Below are positions 1-7,431 of a stretch of DNA of 64,000 bases, in pieces. Origin of the DNA: JAEMQF01 sp963850525 (GTDB taxonomy: Bacteria; Pseudomonadota; Gammaproteobacteria; Burkholderiales; Burkholderiaceae_C). Location of the stretch: assembly GCA_963850525.1 (NCBI GenBank), contig CAWKLQ010000004.1:434001-498000 (forward strand), written 5' to 3'. The translations under genes and the position numbers were made by a program. The notes beneath the pieces were generated by a model. It had not been told where the DNA came from. It saw nothing but the letters and a program-made list of their open reading frames with translations, and made no database searches. Numbering within the stretch: the first letter of the stretch is position 1; each line of letters opens with the position of its first letter.

Positions 1-343
1 CCCGCAAGGTTTCGGGTGATCCGCCGTGCACGTAATAGCCATCAGCCCCTTGCGCAATCGCCTCCATCAGCATCGGGTCATCGAGCGACAGTGCACCCAC
101 CAGCAGCAGCGGGCGCGTGTCGCGCGGCTGATTGCACAGTTCCTCGAGGACGACCTCCAGGTCGGAGCGGCGGACCTGCAAATCAAGCAGGACCAGGTCG
201 GGCGGGACGCTGCGCACGCTGCGCAGCGCGTTGGGCAACGTGGCGCTCAAGGTCGCCACCTCCATTCCCGGCATCGCCTCGATGGCGCGGCGCAAGTGCT
301 CACCGACGTTTGCGTCGTTCTGAAGCAGAAGCAGGCGGGCCAT
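1..343 (-). CDS. Receiver-like response-regulator protein, C-terminus beyond the window
   Basis: The reverse frame opens at an ATG (complement of 341-343) and stays open to the left edge, about 114 residues, so only the N-terminal domain is present. It reads like a CheY-type receiver: a hydrophobic first strand ending in LLLLQND, a helix, then PPDLVLLDLQV, where the D in LLDLQ is the expected phospho-acceptor, and later LLLVGALS and GADGYYVHGGSPE. The last block matches the GADGYLLK-PPE segment of NarL/FixJ regulators. Two key features are weak: the acidic pair after strand 1 is N-D, and the invariant lysine before SPE is replaced by H-G-G. It may therefore be a poorly phosphorylated or pseudo-receiver. 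The output domain is not visible. Confidence 0.7.
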   Translation of the reverse strand, partial: MARLLLLQNDANVGEHLRRAIEAMPGMEVATLSATLPNALRSVRSVPPDLVLLDLQVRRSDLEVVLEELCNQPRDTRPLLLVGALSLDDPMLMEAIAQGADGYYVHGGSPETLR

Positions 344-442
344 GGTGCGGGGGCGGAGGGCGTGCAGACGATGGTGGCGCCCCATTGTTCGCATGCGTAC
401 GGATCTGCCTACCCCCTCAACGCGGGGTGGAGCACGCGCCGT

Positions 443-2083
443 TCAACCCGGCGCAGCGCTGCCCACGACGGCGAAACTCGACGCCTGCGCCATCGGCCAG
501 TACACCTTGAACACCTGGTGCGGCGGGTCGCCCGAAAGCAGGGATCCCTGAGCGACGAACGGTAACAAATTCGCGAGCAGCTTGACGCCGTGGTCGGACG
601 TGCGCCGCACGATGTGCAAGGCGCTGATCTGCCCGGGGTGCGTCAGGCCCGCCGCCTGCACCAGTTCCTTGAGCGCCATGAGCGTGTTCTCGTGGAACTG
701 GTAAACGCGTTCCGTCTTCGTCGGTACGACGAGGGCCTGCTGACGCAGCGCATCCTGCGTCGTCACGCCCGTCGGGCAATGCCCCGTATGGCAATGCTGC
801 GCCTGGATGCAGCCCAGCGCAAACATGAAGCCGCGCGCCGAGTTGCACCAGTCTGCGCCGAGCGCCATCATGCGCGCGATGTCGAATGCGCTGACCACCT
901 TGCCGGCGCAGCCCAGGCGAATCTTGTCGCGCAAGTTCAGACCGACGAGTGTGTTGTGGACGAGCAGCAGGCCCTCTTGCAGCGGCGCGCCGACGTGGTC
1001 GGTGAATTCCAGGGGCGCAGCGCCGGTGCCGCCTTCCGCGCCATCGACGACGATGAAATCCGGCGTGATTCCCGTCTCCAGCATCGCCTTGGCGATCGCG
1101 AACCATTCCCAGGGGTGGCCGATGCACAGCTTGAAGCCGGTCGGCTTGCCCCCCGACAACTCGCGCAGGCGCTCGATGAAGTGCATCATTTGCAGCGGCG
1201 TGTCGAATGCGCTGTGGCGCGCCGGCGAGACGCAGTCCACGCCCTCGGGAACGCCGCGCGCCTGGGCGATCTCGATCGTGACCTTCGCCCCCGGCAACAC
1301 CCCACCATGGCCCGGCTTGGCGCCTTGGCTGAGCTTGAGTTCGATCATCTTCACCTGCGGCTCGCTGGCGTTTTTCGCAAACCGATCGGCGTTGAACGAG
1401 CCGTCGTCATTGCGGCAGCCGAAGTAACCCGAGCCCACTTCCCAGATCAAGTCGCCACCCTGTTCGCGGTGATAGCGGCTGATGCTGCCCTCACCCGTGT
1501 CGTGCGCAAATTTGCCGCGCCGCGCTCCGGCGTTCAGCGCGAGGATCGCGTTGGCGCTGAGCGCGCCGAAACTCATCGCCGAGATGTTGAAGACGCTGGT
1601 GCTGTATGGCTGGGCGCGGGTCGGGCCGACGAGCACGCGAAAGTCGTGCGAGTCGATCTGGCTCGGAACCAGCGAGTGATTGATCCATTCGTAGCCGGTC
1701 GCGCCCACGTCGAGCTGGGTGCCGAAGGGTCGCTTGTCGGAGTCGCCCTTGGAGCGCTGGTAGACGAGCGAGCGCTGTTGGCGCGAAAACGGCGCCGCGT
1801 CGTTGTCGCCTTCGATGAAATACTGGCGAATCTCCGGCCGGATGAATTCGAGCAGGAAGCGCAAGTGCCCGATCACCGGGTAATTGCGCAGCACCGAGCG
1901 CTGCGACTGGTTGATGTCGCGAAACCCCAGCCCGACCAGGAACAGGAAAACCAGCGCCGGCAGCCAGCCCACGCCGATGGCGAGCCAGCACAAAGTGCTC
2001 ACCACAAAGCCGAGTGCGCTGAGCATCCATGCGCTGTAGCGCACCGGGAAGAACCGGTCGAGCCGGTAAAGCCACGCGAACAT
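443..2083 (-). CDS. FMN-binding glutamate synthase family protein (GltB-like synthase domain)
   Basis: A 546-residue protein. The start was placed at MFAWLYRLDRFF because a GGAG ribosome-binding site sits 6 bases upstream. Two hydrophobic helices (roughly residues 17-55) suggest membrane anchoring. The rest is the TIM-barrel FMN domain of glutamate synthase large subunits: FNISAMSFGALS, KPGHGGVLPG, VDGAEGGTGAAP and, near residue 430, the cysteine cluster CIQAQHCHTGHC that ligates a 3Fe-4S centre. The glutaminase domain and the C-terminal beta-helix domain of classical GltB are absent, as in the stand-alone archaeal-type family of about 500-550 residues. The natural reaction of these stand-alone proteins is not settled, so amidotransfer to 2-oxoglutarate is only a family inference. 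It diverges from metX. Confidence 0.88.
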   Translation of the reverse strand: MFAWLYRLDRFFPVRYSAWMLSALGFVVSTLCWLAIGVGWLPALVFLFLVGLGFRDINQSQRSVLRNYPVIGHLRFLLEFIRPEIRQYFIEGDNDAAPFSRQQRSLVYQRSKGDSDKRPFGTQLDVGATGYEWINHSLVPSQIDSHDFRVLVGPTRAQPYSTSVFNISAMSFGALSANAILALNAGARRGKFAHDTGEGSISRYHREQGGDLIWEVGSGYFGCRNDDGSFNADRFAKNASEPQVKMIELKLSQGAKPGHGGVLPGAKVTIEIAQARGVPEGVDCVSPARHSAFDTPLQMMHFIERLRELSGGKPTGFKLCIGHPWEWFAIAKAMLETGITPDFIVVDGAEGGTGAAPLEFTDHVGAPLQEGLLLVHNTLVGLNLRDKIRLGCAGKVVSAFDIARMMALGADWCNSARGFMFALGCIQAQHCHTGHCPTGVTTQDALRQQALVVPTKTERVYQFHENTLMALKELVQAAGLTHPGQISALHIVRRTSDHGVKLLANLLPFVAQGSLLSGDPPHQVFKVYWPMAQASSFAVVGSAAPG

Positions 2084-2207
2084 CGGCGCTCCTCGATGAA
2101 GTGGCGCATGGTATGTCGGCGGCCACACCTGCGGCCCTGCGGAAAGACCCTGAAACCCGCGCCAGTTCAATGGCTGCGGCCACGCCTCGCCCACGAGGGC
2201 CCGCCCC

Positions 2208-2235
2208 TTCAACGCCGGATCGGCGCCGCTATACT
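2208..2235 (+). promoter_or_regulatory. Putative sigma-70 promoter of the metX leader
   Basis: TATACT at 2230-2235 matches the -10 consensus at five of six positions. A weak -35 (TTCAAC, 2208-2213) lies 16 bases upstream. Initiation would fall near 2242, exactly where the predicted riboswitch aptamer begins, which makes the -10 more believable than its -35 alone would. Confidence 0.45.
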
Positions 2236-2242
2236 GCGGCCC

Positions 2243-2296
2243 AGCGCTGATTTGTTCCGGCTTGCGGGCGCTTTAGAAATGCCGCTAAAGACAGGA
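2243..2296 (+). promoter_or_regulatory. SAM-II-like riboswitch aptamer upstream of metX
   Basis: The leader contains the conserved blocks of the SAM-II (metA/metX) aptamer in order: GCGCTGATTT (2244-2253), a CC then TTGC stretch, a closing GCGC arm, AAAT and GCTAAAG (2284-2290). Helix P1 is AGCGC (2243-2247) with GCGCT (2268-2272). A pseudoknot can form between CGGC (2258-2261) and GCCG (2281-2284). SAM-II is an H-type pseudoknot that binds S-adenosylmethionine, the end product of the pathway metX enters, so repression by SAM is expected. An alternative hairpin, CTTTAG (2271-2276) with CTAAAG (2285-2290), is mutually exclusive with P1 and the pseudoknot. The match was made by eye against remembered consensus features, not with a covariance model. 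Confidence 0.72.
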
Positions 2297-2302
2297 CGCG
2301 CG

Positions 2303-2346
2303 AAACCCGTTGTCCCGCTTTGCGGCGTCGCGACACCGGGTTTTTT
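2303..2346 (+). terminator. Intrinsic terminator in the metX leader
   Basis: AAACCCG (2303-2309) pairs with CGGGTTT (2337-2343). The stem is extended inward by TGTC/GACA across one mismatch and capped by CCGC-TTT-GCGG, and six T residues follow (2341-2346). It lies between the aptamer and the metX start at 2359, as expected for a transcription-attenuating riboswitch. GCGGG of the aptamer (2264-2268) could pair with CCCGC (2314-2318) inside the terminator, a possible antiterminator contact. Confidence 0.75.
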
Positions 2347-2358
2347 CACTTGCGCCTC

Positions 2359-3489
2359 ATGCAGTCCGTCGGTCACGTCCAAGCCCAGTTCGAGCATTTC
2401 ACGCAGCCGCTGTTGCTTCGCAGCGGTGCGGCCCTGCCCGACTACACGCTTGCCTACGAAACCTATGGTCAGCTCAATGCACAGCGCAGCAACGCCGTGC
2501 TCGTGTGCCACGCCCTCAACGCGAGCCACCACGTCGCCGGCTCGTACGCCGGCGAGGAGCGCAACGTGGGCTGGTGGGACAACCTCGTCGGCCCCGGCAA
2601 ACCGCTGGATACGCGGCGCTTCTTCGTCATCGGCGTGAACAACCCGGGCTCGTGTTTCGGCTCGACCGGGCCGATGCAGACCAACCCCGCGACGGGCCGC
2701 CCTTGGGGTTCCGACTTTCCGGTGGTCACGGTCGAAGACTGGGTCGACGCGCAATCGCGGCTGATGGACCGGCTGGGTATCGATGCACTCGCCGCCGTGC
2801 TGGGAGGCAGCTTGGGAGGCATGCAGGCGCTGAGCTGGGCCTTGCGTTACCCGCGCCGCCTGCGCCATTGCATCGCGGTGGCGACGGCGCCGAATTTGTC
2901 GGCGCAGAACATCGCGTTCAACGAGGTCGCGCGCCGCGCCATCATTACCGACCCGGACTTTCACGGCGGCCACTACCTCGCTGCAGGCACGCTGCCGCGC
3001 CGCGGCCTGCGCGTGGCGCGAATGATCGGCCACATCACCTACCTCAGCGACGACGCGATGGAGGCCAAGTTCGGCCGTGAACTGAAGGCTGCCGCGCCGG
3101 GCTACTCGACGCAGGACATCGAATTCCAGATCGAAGGCTACTTGCGCCACCAGGGCGACAAGTTCAGCGAATACTTCGACGCCAACACCTATTTGCTCAT
3201 CACGCGCGCGCTCGACTATTTCGACCCGGCACGCGAGTTCGGCGGCGACTTGAGCGCTGCGTTTGCCGGCGCACGCTGCAAGTTCCAGCTCGTCAGTTTC
3301 ACGACCGACTGGCGCTTTGCCCCGGCGCGCTCGCGCGAAATCGTCAAGGCGCTGCTCGATAACCGGCTCGACGTGAGCTATGCCGAGATCGCGGCGCCGC
3401 ACGGCCACGACGCGTTCCTGCTCGACGACCCGCGCTACCACGGCGTGTTGCGGGCATGCTTTGACAACATCGCGAAAGAGTTGGCGTGA
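2359..3489 (+). CDS. metX: Homoserine O-acyltransferase MetX
   Basis: A 376-residue alpha/beta-hydrolase-fold enzyme that acylates homoserine (acetyl- or succinyl-CoA as donor) in the first committed step of methionine synthesis. Family signatures are clear: the substrate-binding NNPGSCFGSTGP segment, the nucleophile elbow GGSLGG with catalytic Ser near residue 151, the acid in TTDWRF, and the catalytic histidine in HGHDAF near residue 350. Length is normal. The ATG at 2359 was chosen because it gives the usual N-terminus and lies just after the leader terminator. No strong Shine-Dalgarno is visible. It overlaps metW by four bases (GTGA). Donor specificity cannot be read with confidence. Confidence 0.96.
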   Translation: MQSVGHVQAQFEHFTQPLLLRSGAALPDYTLAYETYGQLNAQRSNAVLVCHALNASHHVAGSYAGEERNVGWWDNLVGPGKPLDTRRFFVIGVNNPGSCFGSTGPMQTNPATGRPWGSDFPVVTVEDWVDAQSRLMDRLGIDALAAVLGGSLGGMQALSWALRYPRRLRHCIAVATAPNLSAQNIAFNEVARRAIITDPDFHGGHYLAAGTLPRRGLRVARMIGHITYLSDDAMEAKFGRELKAAAPGYSTQDIEFQIEGYLRHQGDKFSEYFDANTYLLITRALDYFDPAREFGGDLSAAFAGARCKFQLVSFTTDWRFAPARSREIVKALLDNRLDVSYAEIAAPHGHDAFLLDDPRYHGVLRACFDNIAKELA

Positions 3490-4070
3490 GCGAACGCAGC
3501 GATATGGAACTCATCGCGGCGCTCGTGCCCGAGGGCTCGCGCGTGCTCGACCTGGGTTGCGGCAACGGCGAGTTGCTCGCGCACCTGCAGGCGCAGCGCA
3601 GGTGCACCGGCTACGGCATTGAGATCCTCGACCAGAACGTGCTCGCCTGCGTGCAGCGCGGCGTGAACGTGATCCAGCTCAACCTCGAAGAGGGATTGGC
3701 GATTTTCGAGGACCAGAGTTTCGACGTGGTACTGCAGCTGGACACCCTGCAGCACCTGCGCAACACCGAAAACATGTTGCGCGAGACCGCGCGTGTCGGG
3801 CGCCTGGGCATCGTCAGCTTTCCGAACTTCGCGCATTGGCGCAATCGCCTGAGCGTCGTGCGCGGGCGCATGCCGGTCACGAAGGTCATGCCCTACCAGT
3901 GGTACGACACGCCGAACATTCGCGTGGGAACCTACGCCGATTTCGAAATCCTCGCGCGCAAGGGCAACTTGCGCATCCTCGACGCGTTCGGCATCCAGGA
4001 AGGTCGGGCGGTGCGGCGCCTGCCGAACTTGCGCGCCAGCGTTGCCGTGTTCAAGTTCGAGCGCGCGTAG
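3486..4070 (+). CDS. metW: Methionine biosynthesis protein MetW
   Basis: A 194-residue Rossmann-fold protein of the SAM-methyltransferase superfamily. The SAM-binding motif VLDLGCGNGELLAHL lies near residues 19-33, and the later blocks SFDVVLQLDTLQHL and SFPNFAHWRNRL are typical of MetW. MetW is almost always encoded next to metX in proteobacteria and is needed for full homoserine acylation activity, probably as a partner of MetX rather than a methyltransferase. The GTG start overlaps the metX stop, indicating translational coupling and shared control by the leader riboswitch. An ATG six codons downstream is an alternative start. Confidence 0.95.
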   Translation: MSERSDMELIAALVPEGSRVLDLGCGNGELLAHLQAQRRCTGYGIEILDQNVLACVQRGVNVIQLNLEEGLAIFEDQSFDVVLQLDTLQHLRNTENMLRETARVGRLGIVSFPNFAHWRNRLSVVRGRMPVTKVMPYQWYDTPNIRVGTYADFEILARKGNLRILDAFGIQEGRAVRRLPNLRASVAVFKFERA

Positions 4071-4115
4071 GCGCCTGGGCGGCAGGGGGGCGCGACTGAG
4101 CGCAACGCGTGACGT

Positions 4116-4964
4116 TCAGCGCGCTGCGGGGTCGGAGCGCAGCGGCGCGACGGGCGTCAAGCCCTCGAACTCGGCGGGCCGCTTGTCCTTCCAAGCGGCA
4201 ATCGCCAGCGTCATTTCGTCGATGTCGAATATCGCGCTTTGCAGCAGCGTCATTTGCTGCAACGCCGCGGCAGTGCCGTGGTCGCGCGCATGGTTCAGCG
4301 CGAGTTTGCTGCCGGCAATCGCCAGCGGCGACTTGGCGGCAATCTCTTGCGCCAGCGCCAGCGCGTGTTTCAGCAAGGCGGGTGCGTCGGGCAGGAGCGC
4401 GTTGACCAGGCCGACTTCGAGCGCGCGCTGCGCGCCCACGCGCTCGCCCGTGTAAGCCATCTGCCGCGCCACGCCTTGCGGAACGATCTTCGGCAGGCGC
4501 TGCAGCACACCCACGTCGGCCATCATGCCGATGTGAATCTCCTGCACCGTGAAAAACGCGTCGGCGCTGCACACGCGCAGGTCGCACGCGCTCGCCAGGT
4601 CCAGGCCGCCGCCGATGCAGCCGCCCTGGACGGCGCAGATCACCGGGAAGTGCACCTCGTCCAGCGCGCTGAAACAGTCGACGAGACGGCGCAGCGACTC
4701 CTGAAAGCCCAGGCGCGAACGTGCGCTGGCGGTGTGCAGCAGCGCCGCGTTGCTGTCGAAGACTTCGAGCGCCATGCCGGCGCTGAAGTGTTTGCCGGTC
4801 GACGAAATCACGAGCACGCGCGTCGTGCCGGCGTCGGCGAGGCCACGCACCGCATCGCGCAACGCCGGAAAGAACGCGGGCGTCATCGTGTTGAACCGCT
4901 CGGGACGGTTGAGCACGAGCTGGGTCACGCCGCCTGCGGACGAGATCTCGAAGAATTCGCTCAC
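4116..4964 (-). CDS. Enoyl-CoA hydratase/isomerase family protein, dienoyl-CoA isomerase type
   Basis: A 282-residue crotonase-fold protein starting at GTG (complement of 4962-4964), with GAGGAG just upstream. The oxyanion-hole region AVQGGCIGGGLDLASACDLR and the acyl-CoA-binding N-terminus are present. The active-site stretch VQEIHIGMMADVGVLQRLPK has both acidic residues (E and D eight apart) and the ADVGxLQRLPK context of delta3,5-delta2,4-dienoyl-CoA isomerases (ECH1), which move double bonds during beta-oxidation of unsaturated fatty acids. That substrate is inferred from motif similarity. It stands alone, convergent with metW and divergent from the lipase gene, which fits a lipid-degradation theme. 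Confidence 0.85.
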   Translation of the reverse strand: MSEFFEISSAGGVTQLVLNRPERFNTMTPAFFPALRDAVRGLADAGTTRVLVISSTGKHFSAGMALEVFDSNAALLHTASARSRLGFQESLRRLVDCFSALDEVHFPVICAVQGGCIGGGLDLASACDLRVCSADAFFTVQEIHIGMMADVGVLQRLPKIVPQGVARQMAYTGERVGAQRALEVGLVNALLPDAPALLKHALALAQEIAAKSPLAIAGSKLALNHARDHGTAAALQQMTLLQSAIFDIDEMTLAIAAWKDKRPAEFEGLTPVAPLRSDPAAR

Positions 4965-5070
4965 GTGGGCTCCTCGGGGATTGGTTGGTTCGATTTTCCG
5001 CCAGCGGGAACGCAACGCGCGTCGGGCAAGCCCGGAGGGCCGGCGCGGCGACGCCCCCTAAACTGCGCGA

Positions 5071-5913
5071 ATGCCGATGCACCCTCTCGCGAGCGCCGAC
5101 GCCGTGCCACTGCAGTGGCGCGAGTGGCCGCGCACAGCGCCACGCGGCACGCTGGTGATTGTGCACGGCCTGGGCGAACACATCGGCCGCTATGAAGCGG
5201 CGGCGGCGCGCTTCAATACTTGGGGCTGGCGCGTCGTCGGGATGGACTTGCGCGGCCACGGCGACAGCGGCGGCGCGCGCGGCGGCCTGCCGCGCAGCGA
5301 CGCCATGCTCGACGACCTGGGCCGCCTCATAGCCGCCGTGCGCGGCGCGGACCGCGCCCCACTGGTGCTGCTCGGGCACAGCATGGGCGGCTTGATCGCG
5401 AGCCGCTTCGTCGCCGAAGGCCTGGCGACGCAGCCAGCACCCTGGTGGCGCGACGTTGATGCCCTGGTGCTGTCGTCGCCCGCGCTCGACCCGGGAATGA
5501 ACGGAGCGCAGAAGCTGCTGCTCGCGCTGCTCGGGCGCTTGGCGCCGCAGCTCGCAGTGGGCAACGGCCTCAAGCCGGCGTGGATCTCGCGCGACCCCGG
5601 CGTCGTTCAAGCGTACGTGGCCGACCCGCTGGTGCACGACCGCGTCACCCCGGCGCTGACGCGCTTCATCGTCGACGCGGGCGAACACGTGCGCCGCCTG
5701 GCACCGTCCTGGCGGGTCAAGACGCTGCTGCTGTACGCGGGAGCAGATCGCTGCGTGGCCCCCAGAGGGAGTGCTGCGTTCGCTGCGGCCGCGCCACCCT
5801 GCGTCACAACGCGCGAATTCGCGACGCTGTTCCACGAAATTTTCAACGAGCCCGAGCGTGATGAAGTGTTCGCTGCGCTGCAGTCGTGGCTCGACGCGCG
5901 GGGTGGCGCGTGA
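5071..5913 (+). CDS. Alpha/beta hydrolase, monoacylglycerol lipase-like (Hydrolase_4 type)
   Basis: A 280-residue serine hydrolase. VIVHGLGEHIGRYE near residues 29-42 supplies the HG oxyanion hole, GMDLRGHGDSGG is the typical lysophospholipase/monoglyceride lipase block, and LLGHSMGG near residue 106 contains the nucleophilic serine. An aspartate in LLYAGADRCV and a histidine in TLFHEIFNE complete the triad. No signal peptide is seen, so it is probably cytoplasmic. Expected activity is hydrolysis of monoacylglycerols or lysophospholipids, with the substrate not determinable. The M20 peptidase gene follows after 42 bases on the same strand. Confidence 0.88.
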   Translation: MPMHPLASADAVPLQWREWPRTAPRGTLVIVHGLGEHIGRYEAAAARFNTWGWRVVGMDLRGHGDSGGARGGLPRSDAMLDDLGRLIAAVRGADRAPLVLLGHSMGGLIASRFVAEGLATQPAPWWRDVDALVLSSPALDPGMNGAQKLLLALLGRLAPQLAVGNGLKPAWISRDPGVVQAYVADPLVHDRVTPALTRFIVDAGEHVRRLAPSWRVKTLLLYAGADRCVAPRGSAAFAAAAPPCVTTREFATLFHEIFNEPERDEVFAALQSWLDARGGA

Positions 5914-5955
5914 CGGCGGCCTAAACTTGGGCGATTCCCAACCGCGGAGACTCCC

Positions 5956-7431
5956 ATGAACGCACGCGATCCTTCCCTGCCGCTGCTGCCCGATGACACA
6001 AGCGCTCTTGCGGCTTTTGCAGATGCTGCGTGGGACCGCGAAATCGTCCCGGCGATCACCGAGTACATCGGCATCCCCGCGAAAAGCCCGATGTTCGACG
6101 CCGACTGGCAGCGCCATGGCCACCTGGACCGGGTGATTCGCGACGCCGCGACTTGGGTCGAAGGTCAGCGCATCGCCGGCCTCAAGCTCGAAGTGGTGCG
6201 CATCGAAGGGCGCACGCCGCTGATCTTTTTCGAGGTGCCTGCCACACGCGTCGACAGCAGCGACACGATCCTGCTCTACGGCCACCTCGACAAACAGCCC
6301 GAGTTCAGCGGCTGGCGCAACGACCTGGGGCCCTGGACGCCGAAGTACAAAGACGGCCTGCTCTACGGCCGCGGCGGCGCTGACGACGGTTATGCCGTGT
6401 ACGCAGCACTCACTGCGATCGCCGCACTGGACGCGCAAGGCATCCCGCGGCCGCGCTGCGTGGGTGTGATCGAAAGCTGCGAAGAAAGCGGCTCGCCCGA
6501 CCTGCCGGCGTACATCGATGTGCTCAAGCCGCGCCTGGGCAAGGTCGCGCTCGTCGTGTGCCTGGACAGTGGTGCCGGCAACTACGACCAGCTCTGGCTC
6601 ACGACGAGCCTGCGCGGCATGGTCAGCGGCGTGCTGAAAGTCGAGATCCTGACCGAAGGCGTGCATTCGGGCGACGCGAGCGGCCTCGTACCGTCGAGTT
6701 TTCGCATCCTGCGCCAAGTGCTCGACCGGTTGGAGGACAGCAAGACCGGCCGCCTCCTGCCCGCCGCCCTGCATTGCGAAATTCCAGCGGACCGTGTCGC
6801 GCAGGCGCGCGAGGCGGCGCAGACCCTGGGCGACGCGGTCTGGAAGCGTTTTCCCTGGGCGTGCGGCGCCGACGGCGCGGCGACGCTGCCCACGTCGACC
6901 GACCCGACTGACGCCTTGTTGCGCCGCACCTGGCAACCCACCTTGTCGGTCACCGGCGCGGAGGGCTTCCCCGAGCTGCGCAACGCAGGCAACGTGCTGC
7001 GCCCGTACACGGCGTTCAAGCTGTCGCTGCGCCTGCCGCCGCTGGTGGACGGCAACAGGGCGGCGACCGAACTGAAAACGCTGCTCGAAGACAACGCACC
7101 GTACAACGCGCGCGTCACCTTCGCTGCCGACGGCCGCGTCGGCGCGTTGGGCGCCACCGGCTGGAACGCGCCTTCGCTTGCGCCGTGGCTGGAGAATGCG
7201 CTGAACGCCGCGTCACAGGCGAACTTCGGCGCACCTTGCGGCTACATCGGTCAGGGCGGAACGATCCCGCTGATGAGCATGCTGCAACAGGGATTTCCGG
7301 CAGCGCAAATGATGGTCTGCGGCGTGCTCGGACCGAAGAGCAACGCGCACGGGCCGAACGAATTCCTCCACGTGCCTTATGGCAAGAAGCTCACTGCGGC
7401 GGTGGCGCAAGTGATTGCGGCGTGTCCTTGA
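5956..7431 (+). CDS. M20 family metallopeptidase (dipeptidase/carboxypeptidase)
   Basis: A 491-residue zinc peptidase of the M20 family. Metal ligands and catalytic residues appear in order: YGHLDKQPE (His and catalytic Asp), GRGGADDG (bridging Asp), the general-base pair in ESCEESGS, a C-terminal aspartate in VVCLDSGAG and a late histidine in SNAHGPNEF. The insert between the catalytic halves (ILTEGVHSGDASG) is the dimerisation or lid domain with its conserved histidine. Length fits CNDP/dipeptidase-type members. It probably trims small peptides, but exact specificity is unknown. Its last 41 bases overlap, tail to tail, the end of the next gene on the opposite strand. Confidence 0.92.
   Translation: MNARDPSLPLLPDDTSALAAFADAAWDREIVPAITEYIGIPAKSPMFDADWQRHGHLDRVIRDAATWVEGQRIAGLKLEVVRIEGRTPLIFFEVPATRVDSSDTILLYGHLDKQPEFSGWRNDLGPWTPKYKDGLLYGRGGADDGYAVYAALTAIAALDAQGIPRPRCVGVIESCEESGSPDLPAYIDVLKPRLGKVALVVCLDSGAGNYDQLWLTTSLRGMVSGVLKVEILTEGVHSGDASGLVPSSFRILRQVLDRLEDSKTGRLLPAALHCEIPADRVAQAREAAQTLGDAVWKRFPWACGADGAATLPTSTDPTDALLRRTWQPTLSVTGAEGFPELRNAGNVLRPYTAFKLSLRLPPLVDGNRAATELKTLLEDNAPYNARVTFAADGRVGALGATGWNAPSLAPWLENALNAASQANFGAPCGYIGQGGTIPLMSMLQQGFPAAQMMVCGVLGPKSNAHGPNEFLHVPYGKKLTAAVAQVIAACP

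Noticed and set aside
590..2638. Long plus-strand frame crossing the glutamate-synthase-like gene and the metX leader
   Set aside because: It overlaps a convincing reverse-strand enzyme and the riboswitch/terminator, and its translation is Arg/Ala-rich without motifs.
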